DNA from: Bimastos eiseni
Lineage: Eukaryota > Annelida > Clitellata > Crassiclitellata > Lumbricidae
Assembly: GCA_959347315.1 (NCBI GenBank)
Contig: OY365814.1
Span: 28,914,402 to 28,978,401, forward strand
DNA: 64,000 nt
Reading direction: 5' to 3'
Shown: one piece after another, positions 25,001 to 34,400 of the stretch
Position numbering within the stretch: position 1 is the stretch's first letter
Layout: each line of letters starts with the position of its first letter
The notes under the pieces: generated by a model
What the model saw: the letters and a program-made list of their open reading frames with translations, nothing else
Told to the model about the DNA's origin: nothing
Databases searched by the model: none
Made by a program: the position numbers and the translations under genes

Positions 25001-26009
25001 GGCAACGTTACACGTTTACCTTTATTAATGAAGATATACATTTGTTTGAAACGTGGGTCGTGTGAATAATTTTTCCATGCATTCGTCTCTCTCGACAGAG
25101 GAGCCTTGTTCGTCTTTTCAAGTCTGACTGTGACTTCCTCGTCTTTCCGGACTGGAATTGACGTAACGACTCAAGTCGAGTCATTTCTAGACTTCCGAAC
25201 AGATGTCGACTTTTACGATGGAGTCAAGATGTGTCTGCAGATGAGTCGACCGAATCTTCATGTGAAGTAAGTGCTTGAAATATCTATTGAGTTTCTATAA
25301 ACCATTTTAGGTTTCGTGCAGTAAAAGCTTGTTTTCTCTCTTACAAAGATAGGGTTGAATAGCCAATGTTTAACCCAGCGTTTCTCAATCATTTTTGGCC
25401 GTGGAACCCTTTAGATTGTTTCTGGTCCCAAAGTATACATATTCTGTTGTAGGTACAAATGCTTGAAAATGCAGACAATTATGGGTTAAGGCCTTGATTA
25501 GATTAATAATAACACAAATATTGATGGCAATAGCTTATGAATTATCTTTCATATAAAGTTATACACAGATGCAAAGCAGAAAGACTTGCATGAAAAATTC
25601 GTATAAATTTATTTTAAATTGTTTGAAGCTTATTGTTCACTATCATATAAGACTTAAATGAGATCAAAACCTGTCTTTTCTCTATCTACCAGGTAAGTTT
25701 CGGCTGTTGCCAAATGTTTGGGGACTTATGAGAAGTTCATAAATTTTATCTTTTCTGTGTATTTTTTTTCTTATTCAGCGACTGGTTGATTCATGTGTGG
25801 GAAGTTGTGCTGTTTTTTAACAGTGTTTGTTCTATGTTCTGGTTGTTTTGTTATCCATTTACAGTCAAAACATTACGAAATATGAAAGTGCTAGAGGTTT
25901 TCAACGAACGTTTGTATCAAAGATTAATCGAACGACACGCATCAACGCCGTGTCATATCCGCTGCCAGGACGAAACTCAGAAAACTGTCGGCTCATCAAA
26001 CCTGAATAA
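9504..26009 (+). CDS. MTTP: Microsomal triglyceride transfer protein large subunit, 18 coding exons
   Basis: Exons: 9504-9561, 11611-11813, 12831-13040, 13615-13734 (or -13776), 14246-14380, 15036-15117, 15713-15789, 16471-16631, 17438-17606, 18021-18131, 20127-20342, 21597-21811, 22472-22569, 22985-23100, 23583-23780, 24286-24440, 25099-25266 and 25865-26009. All phases agree. The protein is 878 or 892 aa; human is 894. Exon 1 encodes a signal peptide (MSADRCSLVFRILVALFVIA) and ends in phase 1, completed by exon 2. The N-terminal beta-barrel has KYVYSTEVAL and SGECKVTY. The helical domain spans about residues 280-590. The lipid-cavity sheets carry AAGLEGLIADEV, VSLRPITFFTG and QDHSERLHLQNG. 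MTTP works with protein disulfide isomerase in the ER lumen to load lipid onto apoB or vitellogenin-type particles. The exon 3 donor (GAG|GTTCCT) is weak. It runs tail to tail with SLC39A11. Confidence 0.93.
11170..11400 (+). repeat. SINE-like element with CATCAT tail
   Basis: The region has GACATGGTGGCGAGAGA, a B-box-like GCAGGTGCAAACCCGTC and the body GGCAACAGGAAACCACCTCA. It ends in an ATCATCATCATT run, the layout of a tRNA-type SINE. No second full copy was seen in the window. It lies in MTTP intron 1. Confidence 0.45.
11950..12175 (+). repeat. tRNA-derived SINE with LINE-type tail
   Basis: A-box TGGCTGATTAGTTAGAGCGG (about 11964-11983) and B-box GGGTTCGACCC (12018-12028) mark a tRNA-like head. 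A unique body follows, then the tail GGGCGATATAAAATTT (12153-12168). That tail resembles GGCGCTATATAAAT, found after LINE relics elsewhere in the window. It lies in MTTP intron 2. Confidence 0.65.
13160..13210 (+). repeat. Second tail family (TTTGGAGATTACGATTACG)
   Basis: GGCCCTTTAGAAGTTTGGAG, then TTTACGATTATGATTACGAA. Related copies are at 3829-3865 (CTTTAGAAGTTTGGAGATAA) and 57663-57712 (TAAATTTGGAGATTACGATT). The set looks like a second LINE or SINE 3' end. Confidence 0.45.
14415..14480 (+). repeat. 16-bp tandem repeat after MTTP exon 5
   Basis: Four imperfect copies of GAGATTGTAGATCGAT sit about 35 bp downstream of the exon 5 donor. Confidence 0.7.
16315..16400 (-). repeat. LINE/SINE tail copy, reversed
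   Basis: An ATTC repeat is followed by TTTATATATCGCCCTTCAAG and AACCTACTCAGGAGCGCT, the complement of the GAGCGCC...GGCGCTATATAAAT tail. It lies in MTTP intron 7. Confidence 0.55.
16802..16882. repeat. (TA)n microsatellite
   Basis: An interrupted TA run of about 80 bp in MTTP intron 8. Confidence 0.9.
18220..18470 (+). repeat. Duplicated LINE-tail-like segment with ATT repeat between
   Basis: Two copies of GAGGTATAYAATGATCCCTC then AGGGACT...GTCTGGAA-TGGCC lie at about 18222-18285 and 18385-18455. A TTATTATTATTG run separates them. A related piece (CGATACATAATGATTCCTCA) is at 3879-3898. It is probably the 3' part of a non-LTR element duplicated around its own microsatellite. Confidence 0.45.
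18853..19548. mobile_element. hAT-like non-autonomous element with GACTCG repeats
   Basis: The left end reads CAGTGATGTAGTACTCGAGT and the right end is the complement of CAGTGATGAGTCCACC. Both begin CAGTG, as hAT elements do. The flanks CTCTTTAG and CTCTTTTA could be an 8-bp target duplication with two changes. The subterminal regions are packed with GACTCG/GACTCA words on both sides (18867-18970 and 19446-19535). It lies in MTTP intron 10, and no transposase is seen. Confidence 0.65.
19840..20112 (+). pseudogene. LINE 3' end with GCGCCTCTGAGTAG tail
   Basis: A decayed WNSLPLDL piece and LLPKNSLPYFYSTLKGVLYG precede the tail GGAGCGCCTCTGAGTAGATT, TTGAGAGGCACTATATTAGG and a GATT repeat. This is the usual end of CR1/L2 LINEs and their SINE partners. 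It lies in MTTP intron 10. Confidence 0.6.
20370..20640 (+). repeat. Degenerate GAGT/GAAT tetranucleotide repeat
   Basis: Repeated GTGAGTGAATGAGTGAGT words fill the start of MTTP intron 11. Confidence 0.7.
20780..21065 (+). pseudogene. LINE 3' end (CR1/L2-like) in MTTP intron 11
   Basis: The frame DLLVPLSRTAAAQSRSFASM then VSPSHWNVLSPSVRS then SSSFAFLK is the usual C-terminus of L2/CR1-type LINEs (RSFSVAAPRLWNSLP...SFK). The tail AGAAGCGCTTTACATATCC to CAATTCAACTC follows. Earlier codons are lost. Confidence 0.65.
21988..22090 (+). repeat. (GT)n(ATGT)n microsatellite
   Basis: A GT run is followed by about 16 ATGT units in MTTP intron 12. It creates open frames of alternating residues on both strands that are not genes. 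Confidence 0.9.
23340..23545. repeat. AT-only palindromic tandem array before MTTP exon 15
   Basis: About 200 bp consist almost only of TTATAATTATAAAATTATAA-type words that are self-complementary. The array ends about 40 bp upstream of exon 15. It may be able to extrude as hairpins or cruciforms. Confidence 0.75.
23990..24185 (+). repeat. Degenerate CCTTA repeat in MTTP intron 15
   Basis: Irregular repetition of ACCTTAC/CTTACCTT over nearly 200 bp. No gene is supported. Confidence 0.5.
24590..24690 (+). repeat. SINE-like family B, copy in MTTP intron 16
   Basis: It contains GTGCCAAAGCTGAGAAAATG, AAGTCGCTGACATCTCATAT and CCATGG, matching the body of the element at 33440-33640 in order. No clear tRNA-like head remains. 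Confidence 0.55.
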
Positions 26010-27059
26010 TTGTGCTCTCTCCGGCTCTGATGATTTTATCTGAGCATGTCATTTGTATTACAATTACTATGTCTACATAATGAGTGAATCAGAGAGATTT
26101 GAAAGATGTCCTTTCTCTGACTAGTCTGAACGCAGTATTCCGTTGGCAGACTGCGGAGTTTCAGAGGCGTGCGTCTTCTTCAGCCTGGTATTTTATCAGT
26201 TTTCCTAGTCTGAGGGATGTGGCTTTGTTGTTAGGTTATTCAGAATGGTCACCCTAGTTAGTTGTATTGTGAGATTTTACAAATTGGTGCTGGAAGAATA
26301 GCTATTTTCCTAATGATAATATAATATATTTTTCAAGATCATGTGTTTAGCGACTATGTACTCGTTACTCCATATTTCACAATAGCCGTAAGTTCTGAAG
26401 CAGAAAATCAGGCAACTCCACAGACTTCATTGCCATTGTGGTGCTATAGAAGTTAGGTTAAATTAGATCATGACATTGTGCCTAAAATTAAAGTCGTGAA
26501 CAATTTGGGTAGATCAAAAACGAATTGTGGTGGTATCTGTAAATGGGACATAATTCTAAAGTACTCTCTGTTTGAATTGGTATTTTAATATAATATAATG
26601 TATAATATTGATCCAACAAATAAGATCTCTCTTTCTCTCTCTCTCTTTTTCTCTCTCTCACTCTATGTCTGTCCGTCTGTCTCTCTTTCTCTTTCTTTCT
26701 ATGTCTCTCTCTCTCTGTTGCTAATCATTCATTGCTATACAGTTTCGTAGTCATAAACCTACAGGATATTTCTGGTGTGCTACCAGGTAGTTCATATGAG
26801 TACTGCATCAAGTTAGAGAGGTTGTCCGTATCCCGACTTCCATGCCGTTGTGAATGGAATGCTGACACAAATTGAGTGCTTGGTTCTAAGAAATATGACT
26901 GTGTCCTGCTACCAGACACCAGTCTGATTAGCGTCTGCCTTATTACTTCACAATTGACGTTTCTTGAGTTGTTTATTGATTTCTACTGTTGCTAGACATG
27001 ATTTGTAATTTGCGTGAAACAGAAACAATTGGACAGAGTGTGAGAGGGACAAAACATTA

Positions 27060-27250
27060 TGTACAGAAGGGTACAGACAGAGAGACTGACTCACGAAATT
27101 GTCTGTGGTAGACCCTAGGGTTTGGAATGACCTTTCTCGTGTAATCGTACATTTTATGGCCAGTTTGTTTTGCTTGGTTGCTTGGAGTTGGTAGCGCTTT
27201 TGAGTAGTTACCTTGAAAGGGCGCTATATAAATTTTTGAATGAATTCTGT
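27060..27250 (+). pseudogene. LINE 3' end with GGGCGCTATATAAATT tail
   Basis: A decayed DPRVWNDLSRVI piece, like RLWNSLP, leads to GGTAGCGCTTTTGAGTAG, ACCTTGAAAGGGCGCTATAT and AAATTTTTGAATGAATTC. This is the clearest copy of the shared tail. It lies downstream of MTTP. Confidence 0.6.
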
Positions 27251-29457
27251 TACTTATGATTAACAGTAATGATCTCAAAACAGCGAATGGCTGAGTTTTG
27301 CTGTACAGTTTATTCTGAACGTTCAAGAAAGTTGTCTGTCTGTGCCACCAAACCTAACATATATATTTGTCAATGGTTCACAGTTCCATTTGAATCCTCT
27401 GACATTGAATATATTTTGGCTTCATATGTTTTGTGTGCAGTGGAAGTAATAAAACTTAACAAAACAGACCACAGTCATTTATTCAAAATTTCCTAGGCAC
27501 AATCATCGAGATATCAGTGTAATGTAATCGATGATTTTATGTAGCACCCTCCAAGATGTCTACTGCCAAGTCTGTTTTGAAAATAGGGCAAAATAAATCT
27601 GTGACAGTATGCATTTGAACCTCAGACCCCAATATGAGATTACTGTTCGATTAACATATAAAGAAATTTATTAACTATTCTGTTAACATTTACCATTAGC
27701 CATCTCTAGAATGGTACTGTAATGCAATGTAATGTGTAATTTTACAAGGTAACTTGTCTGACAGAAGCTTCATACGAGTTGGAACTGTAGCTGTTGTGTC
27801 AGTTTGTCTAGTCTGGTGTTGGTAGTATTAGAGGTTGGATCATACAAGTACGGTAACAATGTTATCCTATTTGGACAATTACAGAGCAAGAGACACTGTC
27901 ACAAAAAACTACAATTTTAAGACCTTGTATACGGTTTTTCCTGTGCCAAAAATTTATTATGTAAATAAAGCCTCACTCACAGAAACAAGTTTTCATTCAA
28001 AAAACAGTTTAAATACAATTAGTTGGCTACAAAGCAGTAAACCTACAATCATCACGCATTAATTTACTTTTCACAAAATAGACAAAGACTGTAATGAGCA
28101 GATTTGTAATGGTTTTACACTGCACACCTTTTGAAGCCATCACCACCTATATACGCTGTACAACATTAGTGTGAAACCGTTTCCACACACAGGCTCTGAG
28201 AAACATTTTGGTCCAGATGGTCCGGGCCACAATATATCAGTTTGAGGGAAGTCCCTATTACATTGCATAACATGTACACTGTAGAGCCTTAGAATACAAT
28301 TACGTGGTATGCATTAATTATTGTTTCAGCTGTTGCATTTCCATTAACAATCATGATCTGAATCAATTTTTTTGTCTTTTGCTGTCAGAAAAATAATTGT
28401 GCTGAGAGTAAAACAATTTATCTGTAATGGAATGATTTCAAATTCTATGGGTCAAACAAATGTCTAGTGCATCAGAAGTGACTGTTGAAAGTGTCTAATG
28501 CATCAGAAGGGACTGTTAAAAGGGTCACACTGCTGCACTTTTTTCTGAACTACCACTTGCACTTTGTTGGGGACTATAGTTCTGTTAAAAACATTACAAA
28601 ATTAGCTTACTCTGTACTTCTTTGATATGATCTGCCACACACTACAAATTTCAGATTGCAGTGACCGCTTCATGCAAGAGTTCTCTTTCAATGCAGTTTG
28701 TTACGCTGCACAGAACACTTGTCAATTTTTACATCAACCATTGAAATTTGACAATTCAGCTGACAATTGAAAGACTCCCAAATGATCTGGGCCACATATC
28801 ATATCCCACAGAAATGCACTTAATTCTCATTTTAGAGAAAAACCTTGCCGTCAGCAGTCTCGATTTCTTTCATAACTCAACAGATTCAATGTAGGAGGTT
28901 ATACTCCTTCTGGTGCAACAACCAAATTATTTTGGACACTCAATCTATACATGATACAGTACATATTAAAAGATATGCATACAAAACCCAATACTAATCA
29001 TGTCATAGGCCACCACACTGCCGGAATGAAATATGCAGTAAAGACGATTGTTATAGGTCTCACACGTATTGTAAATTTCAGTTAAGGCACACACACACAC
29101 GGCGACACTTGATGTCACAAAAAAATGCTAAAGAATGCACTCATTTAAAATCCTAATCACCTCCATTACAGGAATTTTTAATTATCGTATTCATTAGTTA
29201 AATTAATTTGCTTAATTAATCACCAGCGTGAAACAAAACTTCCAATGGGACGTGCCATTAAGATTGTAGTTGTATATAAGACTAATTAAAATTAGAATAA
29301 TGATTACTTTGTTACCTAAATGCAGCTCATTGTTTCCATAATTAAACTTCAGTTACCAGTAACTTATAAATTAACCAAACATTTTGTTACTTAACCATTT
29401 AATGATGAGAGCACTAAAACTGACATGGAAACCAATGCAGTTTGTCATTACAGTGTT

Positions 29458-29530
29458 GGGAGCCTGGACAAATTGCACAGTGATTCAGACAACATACACT
29501 CTTCAGCACACTGGGTTCAAATCTTGGTCA
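29458..29530 (+). repeat. tRNA-like SINE fragment
   Basis: A B-box-like CTGGGTTCAAATCTT lies at 29511-29525, after GGGAGCCTGGACAAATTGCA. Only the promoter-like head is recognisable. Confidence 0.3.
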
Positions 29531-30009
29531 GGTAAAAATATAATATTCATTTTTTAATTAAATACTAATTTTCAACAAAACAGTTTCTCAAACTGCCTTG
29601 CAGTCGATTGTAAATGCACTCTTTAAAAGTACACCACTGGCAGACCCAGACACTACTGTAGTCAGACTTCCCACAGCAATTGTCTAAAAAACAAAGCATT
29701 CACTGTAGCATAAAGTGGAATTTTGCATTCACTAGGCAAACCCATCTGGCAGCAGATCAAACTGTGCTTACACACCAGACAGTTTATGTATGCGAGCGTT
29801 CAAGCCACACAAGTGCATTATGAGATGTTAGCATAAGAAGCTAGAACCTTAATAACAAGTCCATAACAACAGGTGCTTAATAGCAGGCATAATACAGATA
29901 AAAAGCCAGCTTCACAGATGCAAACTTAAAGACTAGCATCTCACATGTCACTAGTAGGCCTATCTATACTCAGACAATCAAGGACAGAGTAACTTTAGTA
30001 AGATAATTT

Positions 30010-30130
30010 AGGTAAGTTAAATTTGGTCAGGTTATTTAGGTATGGCTATTTAGGCAAGGTCATTTCGGCAACGCGATTTAGGAATGGCAATTTTGGCAAG
30101 GTTATTTAGGAAGGGTCATTTTGATAACAT
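30010..30130 (+). repeat. Imperfect 18-bp tandem repeat
   Basis: About six degenerate units of GGTTATTTAGGCAAGGTC follow one another. They lie in the MTTP-ZIP11 gap. No coding meaning is apparent. Confidence 0.6.
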
Positions 30131-31482
30131 AACATCAAGCAAGGCAATTGCATTGTTACAGGTTTAATTCCATGGATAATGGATCTCCTGGCCTAAGTGT
30201 AAAAATCACCAGCATGCCAATAACAGAAGAAGAAAAAATTAAACATGATCTACAGAATTCTATGTCAAAGAATAATCCCAAAAAATATGAAACTGGATAT
30301 AAATTCTCAGAAAATTCCCAAACCCAGATATGGAAAATAATTCAACTACAAAACATGAATGCAAAAACACCTCGTACACCAATGTACTAAAACTGGTTAC
30401 AAGACTTGATAAAAAGAGAACCTGATAAAGCAAATAGGAATCCAATTTTCATCTACTAAAACAAACGACCCTTGAAAACTGTTTAAAATTTCCCTCTACC
30501 GGACCACTCGTGAAACATAATCAGAAACAAGATTAGCTGAAACAGCTGGAAATATACTCTCAATGCAATGATTCAAAATAGAAAAGAAAATTGTATGAAA
30601 ATGGTTATCAAAGGATTCAGTAAAGATGATTCTGGCCTCGTAGCACAAGACACCCAAAAACCCAAAAAGTGTCACCATTTGCCACAAAATAATCTGCAGA
30701 CGAAATCAATTCAATCAACTATAGAGCATCTTGCGTTCTGGACAAACTTTCGCCGCTTCATAATCGTGTATCGCAGCAGAGAAGATCACTTCAATGACCT
30801 ACAAATTAAAATAAGAGCGGAACAAAAATAATTAACGAGCACAGCATGAATAAAAATTTATTAATCTGATTATCGGTGCACCAGCTTTGTTTTGGTCATT
30901 TTGACTTCCAAATTTTGAACAAGAGATTTCTGATTAAGCAGGCATAAAAAAATCATAGATAAAATCATAACGATTTATACAAATGGGATTAAGATGATAA
31001 TGACAACAGCATAACCTTACAAGGATAATATAAAAATGATAAAAAAATAAAATAAAAAGCAAAGAGTTAGAAGCTGCAGCATACCCACAGCACGTGTAAA
31101 ACAAACATGTTTTATTATGACCGACCAATGGGTATCGGACACTTTCTTCGTAAACAGCTGTTTGTAAAACAATTCTTTGCAAAGCACAATTCTTCATAAA
31201 ACAGCTAGGGCCAGGGGTGGCTAGAATTGTGTTACGAATAATTGTTTATGAAGAACTGTTTACAGATAATTCTTTTACGAACTGTTTATGAAGAATTTAC
31301 CTATAACCCCAACACGAAAAGGTCCAAATGAGGTGACACACAAATTTTAATTACACAGAATATTAAAAGATGAAATAAAGAATGGATCAAAACGAGGCAT
31401 GACAATAACATCGTAAACAGATAAAATGAAGACAACAGATGAAATGGAAGACATAAGAATCATACAACGTAATGACGGACGG

Positions 31483-34400
31483 TCATCCGAGTCCAACATC
31501 TAAGATCATCATCACAACGAAACCGACAGTGGCACCAAATGAAGCAAGTTTCCCATTTCCACTACAATCAGAACAATACATCATCAAAAGACTTTATGTT
31601 CAGTGCCCTTGTACTAGACAGAATGGATTACATTACATTACATATACAATGTATGTGCGTGCATACATTTGAATCCATGTATAGTTGGGTGTATGCATGT
31701 ATGCATGTTGACGTGATTTTCAAGAACCATGCAAAACCACTGCAGGCATGCATTTTTCGTACAGAAATAAATAATGCTAACCAAATTATGCATTCATACA
31801 TAGAGTATGTATGTATGTATGTAATACTATGTATGTATGCAAGCATGCATGTAAAGTATACACGTAATGTATGTATGTATGCACATCGTAAGTACATATT
31901 TGATTACGTAGTCTCTCACTGAGTTCATGGCTACGAACTGGCTAATGAATTGAAATTGAATAATGTATTGAATCATGAATTGAAGTTACTTATGAATTGA
32001 AAAAATAGAATTATGAGTTGAATTATGAACTGAATTATGAATTGAAATTTACTTATGAATTGAAATTGAATATGAATTTGTTTATGAACTGAATTGAAAT
32101 GACTGACCACATTTGAGCCTCTGGTATGATGTCATCAACGACGACGTAGATCATTGCACCAGCCGCAAATGCCAGACTATATGGAAGCAGAGGTTCGGCC
32201 ACGACAATGGCAAGAGCACCAAGTATGCCAGCTACTGGCTCTACCATACCACTCAGCTGACCATACCTAATGAAAATTAAAAAGAGGGTATGGTGGCATG
32301 GTATGATAGGGCATGCTAAGATTATATGGTATAATTGTGGGTCATGGTGGCATTGTATTAAGGTATGGTATGATAACTGAGCCGAACATAAACAACTAAA
32401 CAGAACTCTGAACATTCAATTGCATTCAACGGACATAAATAAACGGATAATGATGCAATTAGAACAGAAACATTGACCACTTAGCAGTCGGTGTCAGTGC
32501 TTAACAGGTTATCCCGATGGATATTATAGGTAACCCCAATTACCATAAAGGCAATAGAGATGACTTTTAACACGACATCAACTACATTACTCTGGAAGGG
32601 AATCCGTCGATTTGACTGTGTGCCGACTCCTTCAGTCATCTGAGCACTGTATGACTACTGATTAAGTTTCTGTTCTTAGTAACTCTAGTACCATTTAGTT
32701 GGCATAGGAATGTTTTGCGAGGTCATTAAAAGGTGCTTCAGCAGCTGTTCACACACGTACACAAAAACAAATGTCACACAACCATCATATATATTAGCTA
32801 AACCATTGAACCACATACCACTGTACCATACAATCATACCATTTAGCACAACGTATACAGCACAATCCAACTAAACAAACAGTAGAGCACATCAGATGAA
32901 AAATAATGCACAGAAGTGAACCTAACATTATGTTCCCATTCTTACCGTTTTTGTCTCATCATTAACAGCACACAAAACCCATATTAAAAAACTCAGATTC
33001 TGGATGAAGAGGAAAAGGCATGGATTTCTTAAAGTCACAATTGGTAACCAACCAAAAACTTTTCCAGACCGACATTCCTGCTCCACGAAGCGGTAAGCTG
33101 ACTGCCAGGCCTTCGGGAAAGTTCTGGATTCCAATTCCTATCGCCAGATTCCTAAAAAGCAATATGAGATTTGTTCTTAACACAAGGTGATATAACTACC
33201 AGTGTTCCTCCACTTTGGCTCAGCTAAACAAACAAACGTTAAAGCACTTAATCGCTGAATGGCACCTGATAAATATATTCAATTACAATTATGATTACAA
33301 TTACACCGAGCAATTGGCCTTATATAAATATCACTAAAGCAACTAATACATTGCTACACTTATGCCTAAAACTTGTTACAGCATAAAGAGATCATAACAA
33401 GACTGTGTTAGAGTGATGAATTAATAACCTGTTAGGAGTTAGAGCTCAAAAGTGCACTGGTTAGAACGCTGGGTTATCAAGCGAGAGGTCGGAGATTCAA
33501 ATCTCCAACTTGGTAATAAAGAGTACACTAAGGCGTTTTCTGTCAGTGGAAAGATGAGATGGTGACGAAGAGGGACTGGCAACCATCCTTCATATGCCAA
33601 GGCTAAGAAAATGAAGTCACTGACATTTCATACAAATGCCTTCCCCACAGATGGTTTACAGAACTACAGTTTATTTTCTCTAGTCGAATAGCTTTTGAGA
33701 CCCACGTTACACCAGAATAATAATGCAAGGCATCTAAGTCGTAGCACCATTGCTCAATGTGTAAAGTATCAGGAAATAGAATAAAATACAAGTAAATGTA
33801 AAAGGATTAAGAAAAACTCGACAAGGAGTTCACCTGGCTTTAGCGAATGCAGAAGATGACGTCTTACCCACAGCACCGAAAGCAACGCCAACTGCCAGAC
33901 CCTCTATCAGGGACAACAACAGAAAAAATCACAGGTAAGGTACAATCAGGAAAAGTAAAATCAGGTAAGGCAAAATCAGGTAAGGTAAAATCAAGTAAGG
34001 TAAAATCAGGTAAGGTAAGTCATGTTTGATTATTGACTATAACATCATAGTCGATTAGCACAGGAAGAGCATCTGAGTAGAAATCTAGAAGGGGCGCTAT
34101 AGAAATGTTCGTAGTAACAATAATAATAATAACAATAATAATGTAAGGTACATTTAAAGACGAATGGGATTTGTATATGACAGTCATTTATTTATTTGCT
34201 GAGCTCATACATATAGAGATATATATATATATACATCGCCCCTTCTTTCAGCTCGACTGTACTACAGCACTATACAAATAATCTCAATTAGTATTATTAT
34301 TATTACCATCATAATCATTGTTATTAAATCAGGTAAGATAAAATTAGATAAAGTAGGGCATATTCAGGCAATGTAAAATAAAGTAATATTAGATATGATA

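Larger units (their letters stand above)
26010..31482. other. Tail-to-tail gap between MTTP and ZIP11
   Basis: The 3' UTRs of both genes must fall here. A possible MTTP poly(A) signal (ATTAAA) is at 26487-26492, and a ZIP11 one (AATAAA, minus) is at 31111-31116. Also present are a CT-rich run at 26625-26720, a LINE 3' end at 27060-27250, a SINE head at 29458-29530 and an 18-bp repeat at 30010-30130. The remainder is AT-rich without a believable open frame. Confidence 0.6.

Noticed and set aside
33452..33506. tRNA gene
   Set aside because: A- and B-box-like words are present but no complete cloverleaf or acceptor stem; it is the head of a SINE.
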